Source: CAYMJV01 sp964390545
GTDB lineage: Bacteria > Desulfobacterota > BSN033 > UBA1163
Direction of reading: 5' to 3'
DNA length: 48,918 bases
Assembly (NCBI GenBank): GCA_964390545.1
Contig: CAYMJV010000011.1
Coordinates: 1 to 48,918 of the forward strand
Below the pieces are notes generated by a model. That model saw nothing but the letters and a program-made list of their open reading frames with translations, was not told the DNA's origin and ran no database searches. How positions within the stretch are numbered: the first letter of the stretch is position 1; every line of letters starts with the position of its first letter. Positions 8,255-16,100 of this stretch are shown piece after piece. Both the position numbers and the translations under genes were made by a program.

Positions 8255-8352
8255 TTTACATAGGCTTCCGCCGTATCGAATTTTTTTGAATTCGGCTGAA
8301 TTCCACTTTCTTCAATTGTGCCAGAGGACTGGGCAAAATATTTTAAGTTTGA

Positions 8353-8413
8353 GGTTGGAGGATTGAGGTCGGAGGCTTTCAAACCCCTAACCTCTAACCT
8401 CATACCTCCAACC
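8353..8413. repeat. Hairpin repeat, 23-nt arms (GGTTGGAGG type)
   Basis: Left arm 8353-8375 and right arm 8391-8413 are reverse complements at 19 of 23 positions, with a 15-nt loop. The unit also occurs inside wzt. It lies just past the NusG-like gene stop on the minus strand and could act as a transcription terminator or processing site, though no T-tract follows. Confidence 0.7.
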
Positions 8414-8418
8414 ATTCC

Positions 8419-9021
8419 CTACGCTACTTTTTTGATCTGCCATCGAGATATTTGAACAGGGACATCTACACCAATGAGACTAAGAAGAATCCGAACCCTT
8501 CCCTTGCTGGACATCATTTTTTGAAAGACTCCCCTTAAGCTTTTGAATGGACCTGAATTGACTTGAACCATATCTCCATCTTTTAATTCGTCTTCTAACT
8601 TTACGAGGTTGTCCTTTCCTGACCGCTCTTTAATCGTCTGAATTACATTCTCAGAAATAGGGATTGGCTCATTTCTGCTTCCCAAGATCCTGTTCACTCC
8701 CCTTGTCCATTTCACCTTGTAGTAGTGAAGTTCAAGGTCAAGTCTGGCAAAGAGGTAATTCGGAAATAAGGGTTTAATCTTCGGAATCATCCTTCCGTTG
8801 CAGTACTGGTAGGTTTCCAAAAGAGGGGAAAAGCTCTCGATTTCTTGGTTATGGAGGTGGGTCCTAACCCGATTCTCATCGCCTGGTTTTGTATGAATGA
8901 CATACCATAATCTCAAATCACCTGAGTTTGTTGAGTTCATTGGGTCTATTGGGTTTATTGGGTCTGTTGGGTTCGTTGGGTTCATTGAGTTTATTGAGTT
9001 TACCGAGTTCACTGAGTTCAT
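8419..9021 (-). CDS. NusG-like specialised transcription antiterminator (RfaH/UpxY/LoaP type)
   Basis: 200 residues. From residue 36 the NGN domain begins with LWYVIHTKPGDENRV and continues with SFSPLLETYQY, PLFPNYLFARLDL and WTRGVNRILG; a KOW-type C-terminal domain follows (LKDGDMVQVNSGPFKSLRGVF). Paralogues of NusG inside polysaccharide operons load on RNA polymerase and help it read through long, poorly translated operons. The first 33 residues after Met are N-S-V, N-P-T, D-P-I triplets encoded by the 9-bp minisatellite and are not part of the family. The ATG at 9021 directly abuts the ligase stop codon, with GGGGAG upstream, so the repeat appears to have been placed just after the start codon. 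Confidence 0.9.
   Translation of the reverse strand: MNSVNSVNSINSMNPTNPTDPINPIDPMNSTNSGDLRLWYVIHTKPGDENRVRTHLHNQEIESFSPLLETYQYCNGRMIPKIKPLFPNYLFARLDLELHYYKVKWTRGVNRILGSRNEPIPISENVIQTIKERSGKDNLVKLEDELKDGDMVQVNSGPFKSLRGVFQKMMSSKGRVRILLSLIGVDVPVQISRWQIKKVA
8923..9018 (-). repeat. 9-bp minisatellite at the start of the NusG-like gene
   Basis: About 10.7 units of AACTCARTR / AACCCAAYR on the minus strand, beginning at the second codon. Each unit encodes Asn/Asp-Ser/Pro-x. Confidence 0.85.
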
Positions 9022-10443
9022 CTAATCTCCCCTTATAACTTTTGCCCCCGGTCTGTAGGTGGCCATCTTGAGAACCATGGCCCAAAGAAACGTGAAGAGA
9101 AAAGCATTTGCTGGAACCTGCAGATTTCTCTCCACGATGCTATGAAACATCAGTGCCAGAATGCCTACCAGGCCTCCAATCCCAAAATATCTCCGGGAAT
9201 CTGTAATGGACATCGATCGTAATCCAGAGACCGCTTTAACAAAGAGAAAAATAAACAAGATGAAAAGAATTCCCATCCCGATTAATCCTACCTCGGAGGA
9301 CAGTTGAAGAAAGTCGTTCTCAGTATGGGTTACAAGTCTTCGCATATGGAAAGACTTGTACATTGGAAAAATCTGGCTGAAAGTTCCGAGGCCTGACCCT
9401 AAGATGGAAAAATCCTTTACGATCCTAAGGGTGTCTCCCCATACCGTCCATCTCCATTTCAGATCTTCCGAAACGTTGAAGAACGGGCTGATCACCGCAT
9501 CAAGCCCAATCCACAGAGCCCATAGCAAGGCCAAGCCTAAGATCAAAAGAGAGGTCTTTGAAAAACCCTTTCCCTTTTGAGGGGTTTTAAAAAGAATACT
9601 GATCAATGTGAAAGATAGGAGCAGACTTAAAATTCCCATTCTCGATGCTGAGAAAATAAGCCCTAAGATCATCACCATGATCCCAAACCCTATGAGAAGA
9701 GTCTTTCCATCGAGCGAAGATAGGCGCTGTCGCCATCCTTTGAAACGAGTTGCGTAAAGAGCTTCACGAGAAAAGAAGAGGCCCATGCTTAACGGAATCA
9801 CCATAAGTAAATAACCTGCGAAGTAATTGCGATTAATGAAAGTTCCTGTAACAGAGGATATTCCTTTCAAATAAAGGATGTGCTGGTGACCGCTAAAGAA
9901 TTCAAACATTCCATAAAGTGATTCAAAGACTCCCGTAAGGAAAATAACGATAATAAGTTGATTTGTGATTCGAATCCCATCCCCAAAATACCTCCAATGA
10001 AGGAGAAATAGAAAAAAGGCGATCAACGTGAGCCACTTATAAAATTCGATTTTAGTAATGAAAGGGACGAAGGAAATTGGGAATTGTGGATTGCTGATTG
10101 CGGATTGCGGAATTGCATTAGCAAGAGCATGCCGGAGTTCATAAGTCTTCGGAGAGAGGACCTTGGTGATCCCCGCAGAAAGAGGAATCATCTGGAAAAG
10201 AACGAGAATTAAGAATAAAGAAAGGAATATCATTTCATATTTGAAATTCCACACTCCGAATTCCCTGCCTGACCGGTAGGCAGGCGGATTCCACGTTAAA
10301 TGATGGATGGACCAGAGGATGATCAGGAGAAGAATGCCCAACTCCATCAAAGAGAAGGCCCAGATCTCCATTGACCCAAACGCAATGGGTGTGAAAATGA
10401 AGAGTAGAACGAGTATGAATTTCATTATTGTGTTAAGCATCAT
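9022..10443 (-). CDS. O-antigen ligase / polymerase family membrane protein (Wzy_C)
   Basis: 473 residues with about 10-12 hydrophobic spans. The Wzy_C-type region holds ISSVTGTFINRNYFAGYLLM, the periplasmic loop with LGSGLGTFSQIFPMYKS and HTENDFLQLSSEVGLIGMG, the His-Asn-containing motif typical of O-antigen ligases and exopolysaccharide polymerases. It joins repeat units or transfers the finished glycan at the periplasmic face. Two stretches look like intergenic repeats translated in frame: residues 51-71 (PAYRSGREFGVWNFKYEM) and 111-124 (IPQSAISNPQFPIS), both in loops between spans. It follows the secreted NTF2-like gene by 28 bp. An internal ATG at 10425 is an alternative start. Confidence 0.87.
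   Translation of the reverse strand: MMLNTIMKFILVLLFIFTPIAFGSMEIWAFSLMELGILLLIILWSIHHLTWNPPAYRSGREFGVWNFKYEMIFLSLFLILVLFQMIPLSAGITKVLSPKTYELRHALANAIPQSAISNPQFPISFVPFITKIEFYKWLTLIAFFLFLLHWRYFGDGIRITNQLIIVIFLTGVFESLYGMFEFFSGHQHILYLKGISSVTGTFINRNYFAGYLLMVIPLSMGLFFSREALYATRFKGWRQRLSSLDGKTLLIGFGIMVMILGLIFSASRMGILSLLLSFTLISILFKTPQKGKGFSKTSLLILGLALLWALWIGLDAVISPFFNVSEDLKWRWTVWGDTLRIVKDFSILGSGLGTFSQIFPMYKSFHMRRLVTHTENDFLQLSSEVGLIGMGILFILFIFLFVKAVSGLRSMSITDSRRYFGIGGLVGILALMFHSIVERNLQVPANAFLFTFLWAMVLKMATYRPGAKVIRGD
10072..10113 (-). repeat. GGATTGCGGATTGC-type repeat inside the ligase gene
   Basis: Plus-strand text is built of repeated GGATTG and TGCGGATT units and is read in frame as residues 111-124 of the ligase. 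Low-complexity text of this type is usually intergenic. Confidence 0.5.
10231..10293 (-). repeat. Palindromic repeat inside the ligase gene
   Basis: Contains the near-palindrome CCTGCCT-GACCGGT-AGGCAGG at 10264-10284, whose core recurs in noncoding DNA at 44352-44371 and, degenerate, near 20130. Here it is read in frame as residues 51-71 of the ligase. Confidence 0.6.
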
Positions 10444-10471
10444 TCTTCAAAAAGATAGGATAAGCTTCTCC

Positions 10472-10972
10472 CTAAGGATAAGGGTGCCAAGGCCTATCCC
10501 ATTGGTAATCTCTCCCATAATTGATCTCTTTGATTCTTAAAGCGCCGTCTTCCCGGATGAGTTCCCATTGAATATTCCCTTTGTAAACCTTCTTGTAGGG
10601 ACTCCCTTTAAGCGCCTGTATGACTTCATATCGACCCACCACCGCTGCCCCTTCTTTGTAAATGTGTATCGTGGAAACGTCGAGATCATACTTTAAAGAC
10701 TCACTGTTATCGAACGTCATTTGATAAAGGTCACGGATATCCGCATAAGTCAGCATTCGATTTTCAATCGCTCGCTTTGAGAACAGAACCATAAAAGCAT
10801 CGATGTCCATCTTGATGTATTGATCGACATATCCATCGATGAATCTTCGGGCCTCCGTCTCCGAAATCACCGGGGGGCTCTCAAAGGCAGGCGGGACCTG
10901 TGCCCGAAGAGAGGGTGGCCACCCCAAAAAGAGGGCGATTACGAAAATGAATGAGATCTTCTTAATTTCCAT
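10472..10972 (-). CDS. Secreted NTF2-like (SnoaL/DUF4440-type) protein
   Basis: 166 residues from the ATG at 10972, chosen because AAGGAG lies 7 nt upstream; a longer frame starts at 11008. A signal peptide (MEIKKISFIFVIALFLGWP, cleavage probably after LRAQ) exports it. The mature part is a single alpha-beta cone domain: ARRFIDGYVDQYIKMDIDAFMVLFS, then VVGRYEVIQAL and KGNIQWELIREDGALRIKEINY. It is clearly a paralogue of the C-terminal domain of the DnaJ protein encoded directly upstream in the operon. Such domains bind small ligands or dimerise; no catalytic residues can be assigned. Probably periplasmic. Confidence 0.82.
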   Translation of the reverse strand: MEIKKISFIFVIALFLGWPPSLRAQVPPAFESPPVISETEARRFIDGYVDQYIKMDIDAFMVLFSKRAIENRMLTYADIRDLYQMTFDNSESLKYDLDVSTIHIYKEGAAVVGRYEVIQALKGSPYKKVYKGNIQWELIREDGALRIKEINYGRDYQWDRPWHPYP

Positions 10973-10991
10973 TGATCTTCTCCTTTTACCT

Positions 10992-12104
10992 TTAAGGAGT
11001 ACTGTCATGTTTATAATTCACGGAGATTATCTTTAGGACTCCATCTTCTTTGACTAACATCCATTGGATGCGTCCCTTCCATATTTTCTTTTCTCCATCT
11101 ATTCTTAGAATCTGATCCACTTCATATCGAGCTTTTACTTCCACGGCGTTCTGATAAATCTCAACTTTCATATCTTCCACCGAATATCGAAGTTCCAGAC
11201 TCTGGTAAAAGAAATTCTCATAAATCCTCTGGATCCCTTCCAATCCATCTTTCTGGTTCTGGATGGCTTTTGGGGAGAAGAGAGAAAGAAAACCCGGCGT
11301 GTCTCTCTTGTTATAACGTTCAATATAATGATCAAAAAATTTCCTGACCTCCTCTTCCGTAGCAACGGAGAGAGGAAGTTTAGTGACCGCTGATGGATCT
11401 TCTTTCTTGACGGAGGCACTCGAATCCGGTGCAGAGTGAACCGCAGGAATTTTCTTAGAAAGTTCTGAAATGCTAGTAGGCTTTTGTTTTTCAACAGGTC
11501 GTGGACGGCTCAACTCCGTGGAAGGTGAAGGCGCCGGAGATTTAGTGGGAATTTCAGGCCGACCAATTGGAAGGGACGGTTCAACCGTTTTTATTGCAAC
11601 CGAAGGTGCAGTCTTCTTCGCCTGGCCTATCTGTCGGGGTGAAACTTTTTCTTCTTTCTCTTTTTCAATGCTCACACTTTTTTCGACCTTGGAGGGCTCT
11701 TTGGGGGAGATAACCTGGCGCGTTGGTTCTTCGTAGGGGACGGTGGCCTTAGGGGATGGCAATATGGGTTGTTGATTCAGAGACACAGGGGCTTCAGGTT
11801 TTCTAAAAAGAAAGACAGTGAAGATGAGGATGATCGTTAGAACCGAAACTGGGACAATAAGTTTCCACGCTGAAAATGTTTTTTGACTTCTTTGATCTTG
11901 CCTCTCGAGATCGTATCCCATGCGAGAAGCCGAATGTTTTAAAACTTGATAGGCCTCATTAATCTTTTTGGCCATTTCTTCATCATACTTTCCATCGGGG
12001 CTATGGTCAGGATGATATTTCTGCATTAATTCGATCCACCGATGGTGAATCTCCTCTGCAGTGGCGGTCTCTTTAAGGCCAAGAATTCTATAATAGTCTT
12101 TCAT
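10992..12104 (-). CDS. Membrane-anchored DnaJ-domain protein with C-terminal NTF2-like domain
   Basis: 370 residues. Residues 1-68 are a J domain with the HPD tripeptide (KYHPDHSPDG) that stimulates DnaK. A single membrane span follows (about residues 80-101, KLIVPVSVLTIILIFTVFLF). Residues about 105-230 are a proline, lysine and serine-rich linker, and residues about 235-370 are an NTF2-like domain (EVRKFFDHYIERYNKRD, KGRIQWMLVKEDGVLKIISVNY). The topology implied is J domain in the cytoplasm and NTF2 domain in the periplasm, which would let a periplasmic event signal to cytoplasmic DnaK. It lies upstream of the secreted paralogue of its own C-terminal domain. Confidence 0.85.
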   Translation of the reverse strand: MKDYYRILGLKETATAEEIHHRWIELMQKYHPDHSPDGKYDEEMAKKINEAYQVLKHSASRMGYDLERQDQRSQKTFSAWKLIVPVSVLTIILIFTVFLFRKPEAPVSLNQQPILPSPKATVPYEEPTRQVISPKEPSKVEKSVSIEKEKEEKVSPRQIGQAKKTAPSVAIKTVEPSLPIGRPEIPTKSPAPSPSTELSRPRPVEKQKPTSISELSKKIPAVHSAPDSSASVKKEDPSAVTKLPLSVATEEEVRKFFDHYIERYNKRDTPGFLSLFSPKAIQNQKDGLEGIQRIYENFFYQSLELRYSVEDMKVEIYQNAVEVKARYEVDQILRIDGEKKIWKGRIQWMLVKEDGVLKIISVNYKHDSTP

Positions 12105-12274
12105 AATCCGTTTATGGGTGAATGGATGAATGGGCGATTGGATGAGTGGGTCAATCCATCTAATACCCTTTTGATATTCCTAAGGCATTCACCCTTTCAC
12201 TCATCTACAAAGTTCCCATTTCGTATAAAGTTAGCTTTCTGAGAAGTTGTTCCAAATAAAGCCTCTTGCGAGCT

Positions 12275-12408
12275 TGTCATTCCTGCCCCTGCTTCTGCAG
12301 AGGGAAACTTGTCCCCGCGAAAGCGGGGAGCAGGAATCCAGTTCCTTTACATCAGTTCCCTGCTTTCGCAAGGAAGGCGTCTGGATTCCCGCCTACGCGG
12401 GAATGACA
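12275..12408. repeat. Dispersed inverted repeat, TGTCATTCC family, copy 1
   Basis: The ends read TGTCATTCCTGC and GCGGGAATGACA, with inner GAATCCAG/CTGGATTC pairs and a CCCCGC-GAAA-GCGGGG hairpin. It fills most of the 344-bp space (12105-12448) between the TPR-CBM gene and the DnaJ gene. No gene is seen in that space. A second copy is at 31354-31467. Confidence 0.75.
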
Positions 12409-12448
12409 GAAAAAGAGACTTTTCAAAGAGTTAAAGTGTTGCTCCATT

Positions 12449-13714
12449 TCAATGTTTTACTTCTGTGAGTTGAATATGATCCAACCAAACAGTCCCGGAG
12501 ATCAGCCGATCAAACTTGTTGGTCTTCTCTCTTCTCACCCTCACCACACCGGCTTGAGATTGGGGCGTTGTCCGGAAAGTCACACTCAATTCCTTCCAGG
12601 CATTATCCCCGACCACCGATTCTGAGGACCCATAAAAGGTTGACCCGATTCCATAGACTTCTATTTTAGGTCCGCTCTTCGTGGTAACCTCTTTTGTCCT
12701 GATATAGGCTTTGAGTGAATAATCCGTATTGGGCTTCAGCGAAACAATCTGATGAACATGGTAGAAATCGACATTTTCCTTACCGTCAAAGGTAATTTTT
12801 ATCGAACTGTCTCCATCAAAGGCCACGGATCGATCAAAAGCAACCTTGGCTCCTTTAACCTCAGTTATCTTCCAGTCAAACCCTCCTCCTAATATTTTTT
12901 CCTTTTCGAAGCTTCCATTGGTGATCAAATTTCCATCGGTTGGAATAGACAACCCTTCTTCTTGAAGCCTCGCCTTCCACACTTCCGTGGCTTCTCTAAA
13001 CTCATTCCGCGAAATAAGGAAGTCGATATGCCGAAGCGTCTCACTTCGATCCGCCTTCTGCCCAAGGGAGGCCCTCCTTTGCCAGACCTTCTTGGCTGAC
13101 TCGCCATCATTGGTTTCGTAGAGGTAGGAGAGATAAGATCTGAGGGAGGAAGGGTCCCCCGGGACAAGTTTCTCCAGGAGGAAGTCAGGGTCATCAACCA
13201 CCTTTAACCAGACATCGTAGACAAGGCTGCTCTGCTCTGGATAGTAGCGAAGAAGGTAAGAAAAATGGGGGAGTGCTTTTGCGACATCCTCTCCCTGAAG
13301 AAATAAGTTTCCAGCCACCCATCTTCCCTGATACCCCGTTGGGTTCACAAAAATCGCATTCTCCAAGGCTCGCTCGAACGCCTTCTTTTCTTCTAAACGT
13401 TGATGGATCTTTGCCAGATTGATCCAATACGTCTGCTCTAAAGGATTTCGCCTAATGGCTTGATGAATATAAGAAAGCGACTTTTCCAGATCCATCGATC
13501 GGAAATCCCACTGATAAAAAAGACTCAACCCATGAAAAGGATCGGGATTGGATGGAGCGAATCGAAGCGCCTTGAAAAATATCTCTTCTGATGGATAGGG
13601 CGGTTTTAAAAGAGAAACCCCTCTCCAAGTCGAGAGGAGATCATAGGCTATGCCAATAGAAAGGATGAGGACGAGAAGATAAAAAAAAATTCTTTTCACG
13701 ATCCACCAACTCAC
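12449..13714 (-). CDS. TPR protein with C-terminal carbohydrate-binding-like domain
   Basis: 421 residues. A membrane anchor lies near the N-terminus (about residues 8-28), then TPR-like helices (about residues 45-250, e.g. AIRRNPLEQTYWINLAKIHQRLEEKKAFERA). Residues about 262-421 resemble a CBM4/9 or galactose-binding jelly roll: LITNGSFEKEKILGGGFDW, SSIKITFDG, DFYHVHQIVSLKPNTDYSLKAYIRT and VWLDHIQL. The start is a GTG at 13714 that abuts the kinase stop codon, so translation is coupled. Likely a periplasmic glycan-handling scaffold of the polysaccharide machine; exact role unknown. Confidence 0.82.
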   Translation of the reverse strand: MSWWIVKRIFFYLLVLILSIGIAYDLLSTWRGVSLLKPPYPSEEIFFKALRFAPSNPDPFHGLSLFYQWDFRSMDLEKSLSYIHQAIRRNPLEQTYWINLAKIHQRLEEKKAFERALENAIFVNPTGYQGRWVAGNLFLQGEDVAKALPHFSYLLRYYPEQSSLVYDVWLKVVDDPDFLLEKLVPGDPSSLRSYLSYLYETNDGESAKKVWQRRASLGQKADRSETLRHIDFLISRNEFREATEVWKARLQEEGLSIPTDGNLITNGSFEKEKILGGGFDWKITEVKGAKVAFDRSVAFDGDSSIKITFDGKENVDFYHVHQIVSLKPNTDYSLKAYIRTKEVTTKSGPKIEVYGIGSTFYGSSESVVGDNAWKELSVTFRTTPQSQAGVVRVRREKTNKFDRLISGTVWLDHIQLTEVKH

Positions 13715-16081
13715 TTATTTCGAACGATTCCTATGTGATCGATTATAAGGAAGCTCTTTCTTTTTCTCTTCCTGTTCGTAGTAGTAATAATTCCCATAGT
13801 TGTAGTAACTGTGTCCGACGTGTTCGAGGTCGACCCGATTGACTACGACCCCAAGAATCTTGGCGTTCACTTGAAAGAGAGCATTTTTGGATTGATTGAG
13901 GGCCTCCCTCGGGGTTTTCCCGCTCAGCACCACCAATACGACCCCATCGACAGAATTAGAAAGGATGAGTGAGTCACCAAAGCTGAGCACCGGCGGGGCA
14001 TCGAAGATAATTTGTTCGAAACTCCTTCCAAGGAATTGCAACATGTTCTTAAAAAGATTCGACCCCAGGAGTTCTGATGGATTGGGAGGAATAGGACCCG
14101 ATGGGATATAAAAGAGGTTTGGAACGCTGGAGGACTTAATGATCGATTTCAATTCTGCATTCCCTGAAAGAAAACTCGAAAGCCCTACCCCATTCGATCC
14201 ACTGAAGACTTTATGAATCCTGGGCTTCCTCATGTCTCCGTCAACGATAAGAACGGGAGATCCCAATTGAGAAAAGGCAATCGCCATATTGACCGCTGTG
14301 GTGGTCTTTCCCTCCATGGGGTTAGGGCTGGAGATGACCAAGCTCTTAGGAGGTCTTTCAGAGAAGGAGAGAAGGATGGAGGTCCGGATATTCCGGTAGA
14401 CCTCCGAAAGCATGGATCGGGGATGGCCGAAGGTGATGAGTTCCACCGGATAGATTTTACCCCTCTCCAATTGTCTGCTTTTCTCAAACGAGATTTCTGG
14501 AACCATCCCGAACGAGGGTAATCGAATGAGCTGCTCAACCTCTTCAGAAGACTTAATGGTGTTATCGAGATGTTCAAAGAAGAACGCAATCCCCACCCCA
14601 AATAATAATCCGATAAAAGCAGCCCATAAAATTGTACGGGGGATATTCGGTATATGGGGACGAGCGGGGATTGCTGCCTGGTCGATGACCTGAATATTAC
14701 TGGCTGTAATGCCTGCCTGGATTCCGGCCTCCTTCATACGTTGAAGGAGATTTTTGTAAAGGTCTCTGTTGGTATCAGCCTCTCTCTTCAGAATGTTATA
14801 TTGAATACTCTTTTGCTGCATTGCGGTGACCACACCCTTCTGTTGATCGAAGGCAGAACGAACCAACGATTCCTTACGGAGACCGTATTCGTATTCCATT
14901 TTTATCGCATTAATGTATTTGCCATATTCCCCATTCAGGCGTTTCTGAATGGTTTCCATCTGTTTCCTGAGACGAACCATCTCTGGATATTCGGGTTTAA
15001 AGGTATCGGAAAGTTTTGAATATTGAACTTCAAGCTGCAAATAGGTTTGCTTTAGTTCCTGGATCATCTTATTGTCGAGGACAGAGGGGATCGAATCGAA
15101 GTCTCCCTTTTTGGTCTGTTTATAGAGAGCTTCTTTGGCCATCCGCTCCGATTCCGCTTTGGCCAGAGCTTCGTTCAAATCAGCCAGGCGCTGGAATGCC
15201 ACATTTTTCTCTTTATCATCAAGGAAGATGAATCCGTGCTTTTCACAAAACTCCTGGAGAGCCTCATCGGCGCTTTCCACTTTGGCCCTCATGACATCCA
15301 GTTGCTGGGTTAACTGCTCTTTCGCCTGCTCTGTGGCATTAAACCGGTTTTCCAGATTCAACTTGATGTAGTTCGTCGCGATCGTATTGGCCACCTGACT
15401 CGAGAGTTCAGGATAGTATGAATCGAAGTGGATTTTGACAAGGCGAGTATTCCTTACTGGCTCGATGTTTATCCGCGTTAAGAATTGATTGATAGCTGCT
15501 GTCTCTTTTTTGGTTTCAGGGGAATTCACATTCGATTCGGGGTCTTTCTGAACTTCTTCGGAAGAAGCTTCAGAAGAAGTTTTGGGAGAAGGGGTGATGA
15601 GATTGTAGACGAAATTTAAAATCGTTGATTTCAGTTGGGAGAGTGGATTCAGAATGCCCGATTTCACTTTCTGGAGAGGGGTCTCTGGCCCTGGAAGGAA
15701 CTCCGGATGTTCGTAAATATTGAGGGTATTGATCACTCGTTTCGCCAATTGTCGGCTCGCGAGAATCTGATAATGGGTCTGATAATAGTCTGTGTCCCAT
15801 GCACTGACGGAGAAGATTTCCCTGAAATCAACGATCTGGAGACTCTCCTTGTCAATCTGGATCGTGGCTGTCCCTCTAAACACTGGCTTGACCGTAAAGA
15901 TTCCCACAGTCGTGACGGTAAGCACGATGAAGAAGATGGCCAGGATCAACCACTTTCTCTTTCGAAGAACTTTCAAGTAGTCGAGAAGATTGATTTCCTT
16001 CTCCGCTAGCGGAGAAGGAGGATAATACCCCTGGGGAGGGGGTGGATAATATGGTTCTGAAGGGAGTTGCTTATTATTCAT
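13715..16081 (-). CDS. wzc: Polysaccharide co-polymerase / bacterial tyrosine kinase (Wzc type)
   Basis: 788 residues from the ATG at 16081, favoured over a longer frame to 16132 because AGGA is well spaced upstream and overlap with the export gene is avoided. A proline/tyrosine-rich cytoplasmic N-terminus is followed by the Wzz domain between two membrane spans, with long periplasmic coiled-coil helices and a PxxPxxP motif (IPARPHIPNIPR) before the second span. The C-terminal kinase has Walker A SSPNPMEGKTTT (about residues 580-592), Walker A' VLIVDGDMRKP and Walker B IIFDAPPVL. The tail HSYYNYGNYYYYEQ plus one further Tyr gives eight tyrosines for autophosphorylation. It controls chain length and export with the Wza-like protein encoded just upstream. 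Confidence 0.93.
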   Translation of the reverse strand: MNNKQLPSEPYYPPPPQGYYPPSPLAEKEINLLDYLKVLRKRKWLILAIFFIVLTVTTVGIFTVKPVFRGTATIQIDKESLQIVDFREIFSVSAWDTDYYQTHYQILASRQLAKRVINTLNIYEHPEFLPGPETPLQKVKSGILNPLSQLKSTILNFVYNLITPSPKTSSEASSEEVQKDPESNVNSPETKKETAAINQFLTRINIEPVRNTRLVKIHFDSYYPELSSQVANTIATNYIKLNLENRFNATEQAKEQLTQQLDVMRAKVESADEALQEFCEKHGFIFLDDKEKNVAFQRLADLNEALAKAESERMAKEALYKQTKKGDFDSIPSVLDNKMIQELKQTYLQLEVQYSKLSDTFKPEYPEMVRLRKQMETIQKRLNGEYGKYINAIKMEYEYGLRKESLVRSAFDQQKGVVTAMQQKSIQYNILKREADTNRDLYKNLLQRMKEAGIQAGITASNIQVIDQAAIPARPHIPNIPRTILWAAFIGLLFGVGIAFFFEHLDNTIKSSEEVEQLIRLPSFGMVPEISFEKSRQLERGKIYPVELITFGHPRSMLSEVYRNIRTSILLSFSERPPKSLVISSPNPMEGKTTTAVNMAIAFSQLGSPVLIVDGDMRKPRIHKVFSGSNGVGLSSFLSGNAELKSIIKSSSVPNLFYIPSGPIPPNPSELLGSNLFKNMLQFLGRSFEQIIFDAPPVLSFGDSLILSNSVDGVVLVVLSGKTPREALNQSKNALFQVNAKILGVVVNRVDLEHVGHSYYNYGNYYYYEQEEKKKELPYNRSHRNRSK

Positions 16082-16100
16082 TAGGTCTTTCCTGGTAGGT

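Noticed and set aside
8221..8415. 64-codon minus-strand frame as a small gene
   Set aside because: Its sequence is a translation of the two hairpin repeats in this space; no ribosome binding site and no independent coding signal.
7607..9018. The 9-bp arrays as a CRISPR
   Set aside because: The unit is far too short, there are no spacers of constant length, and no cas genes are present.
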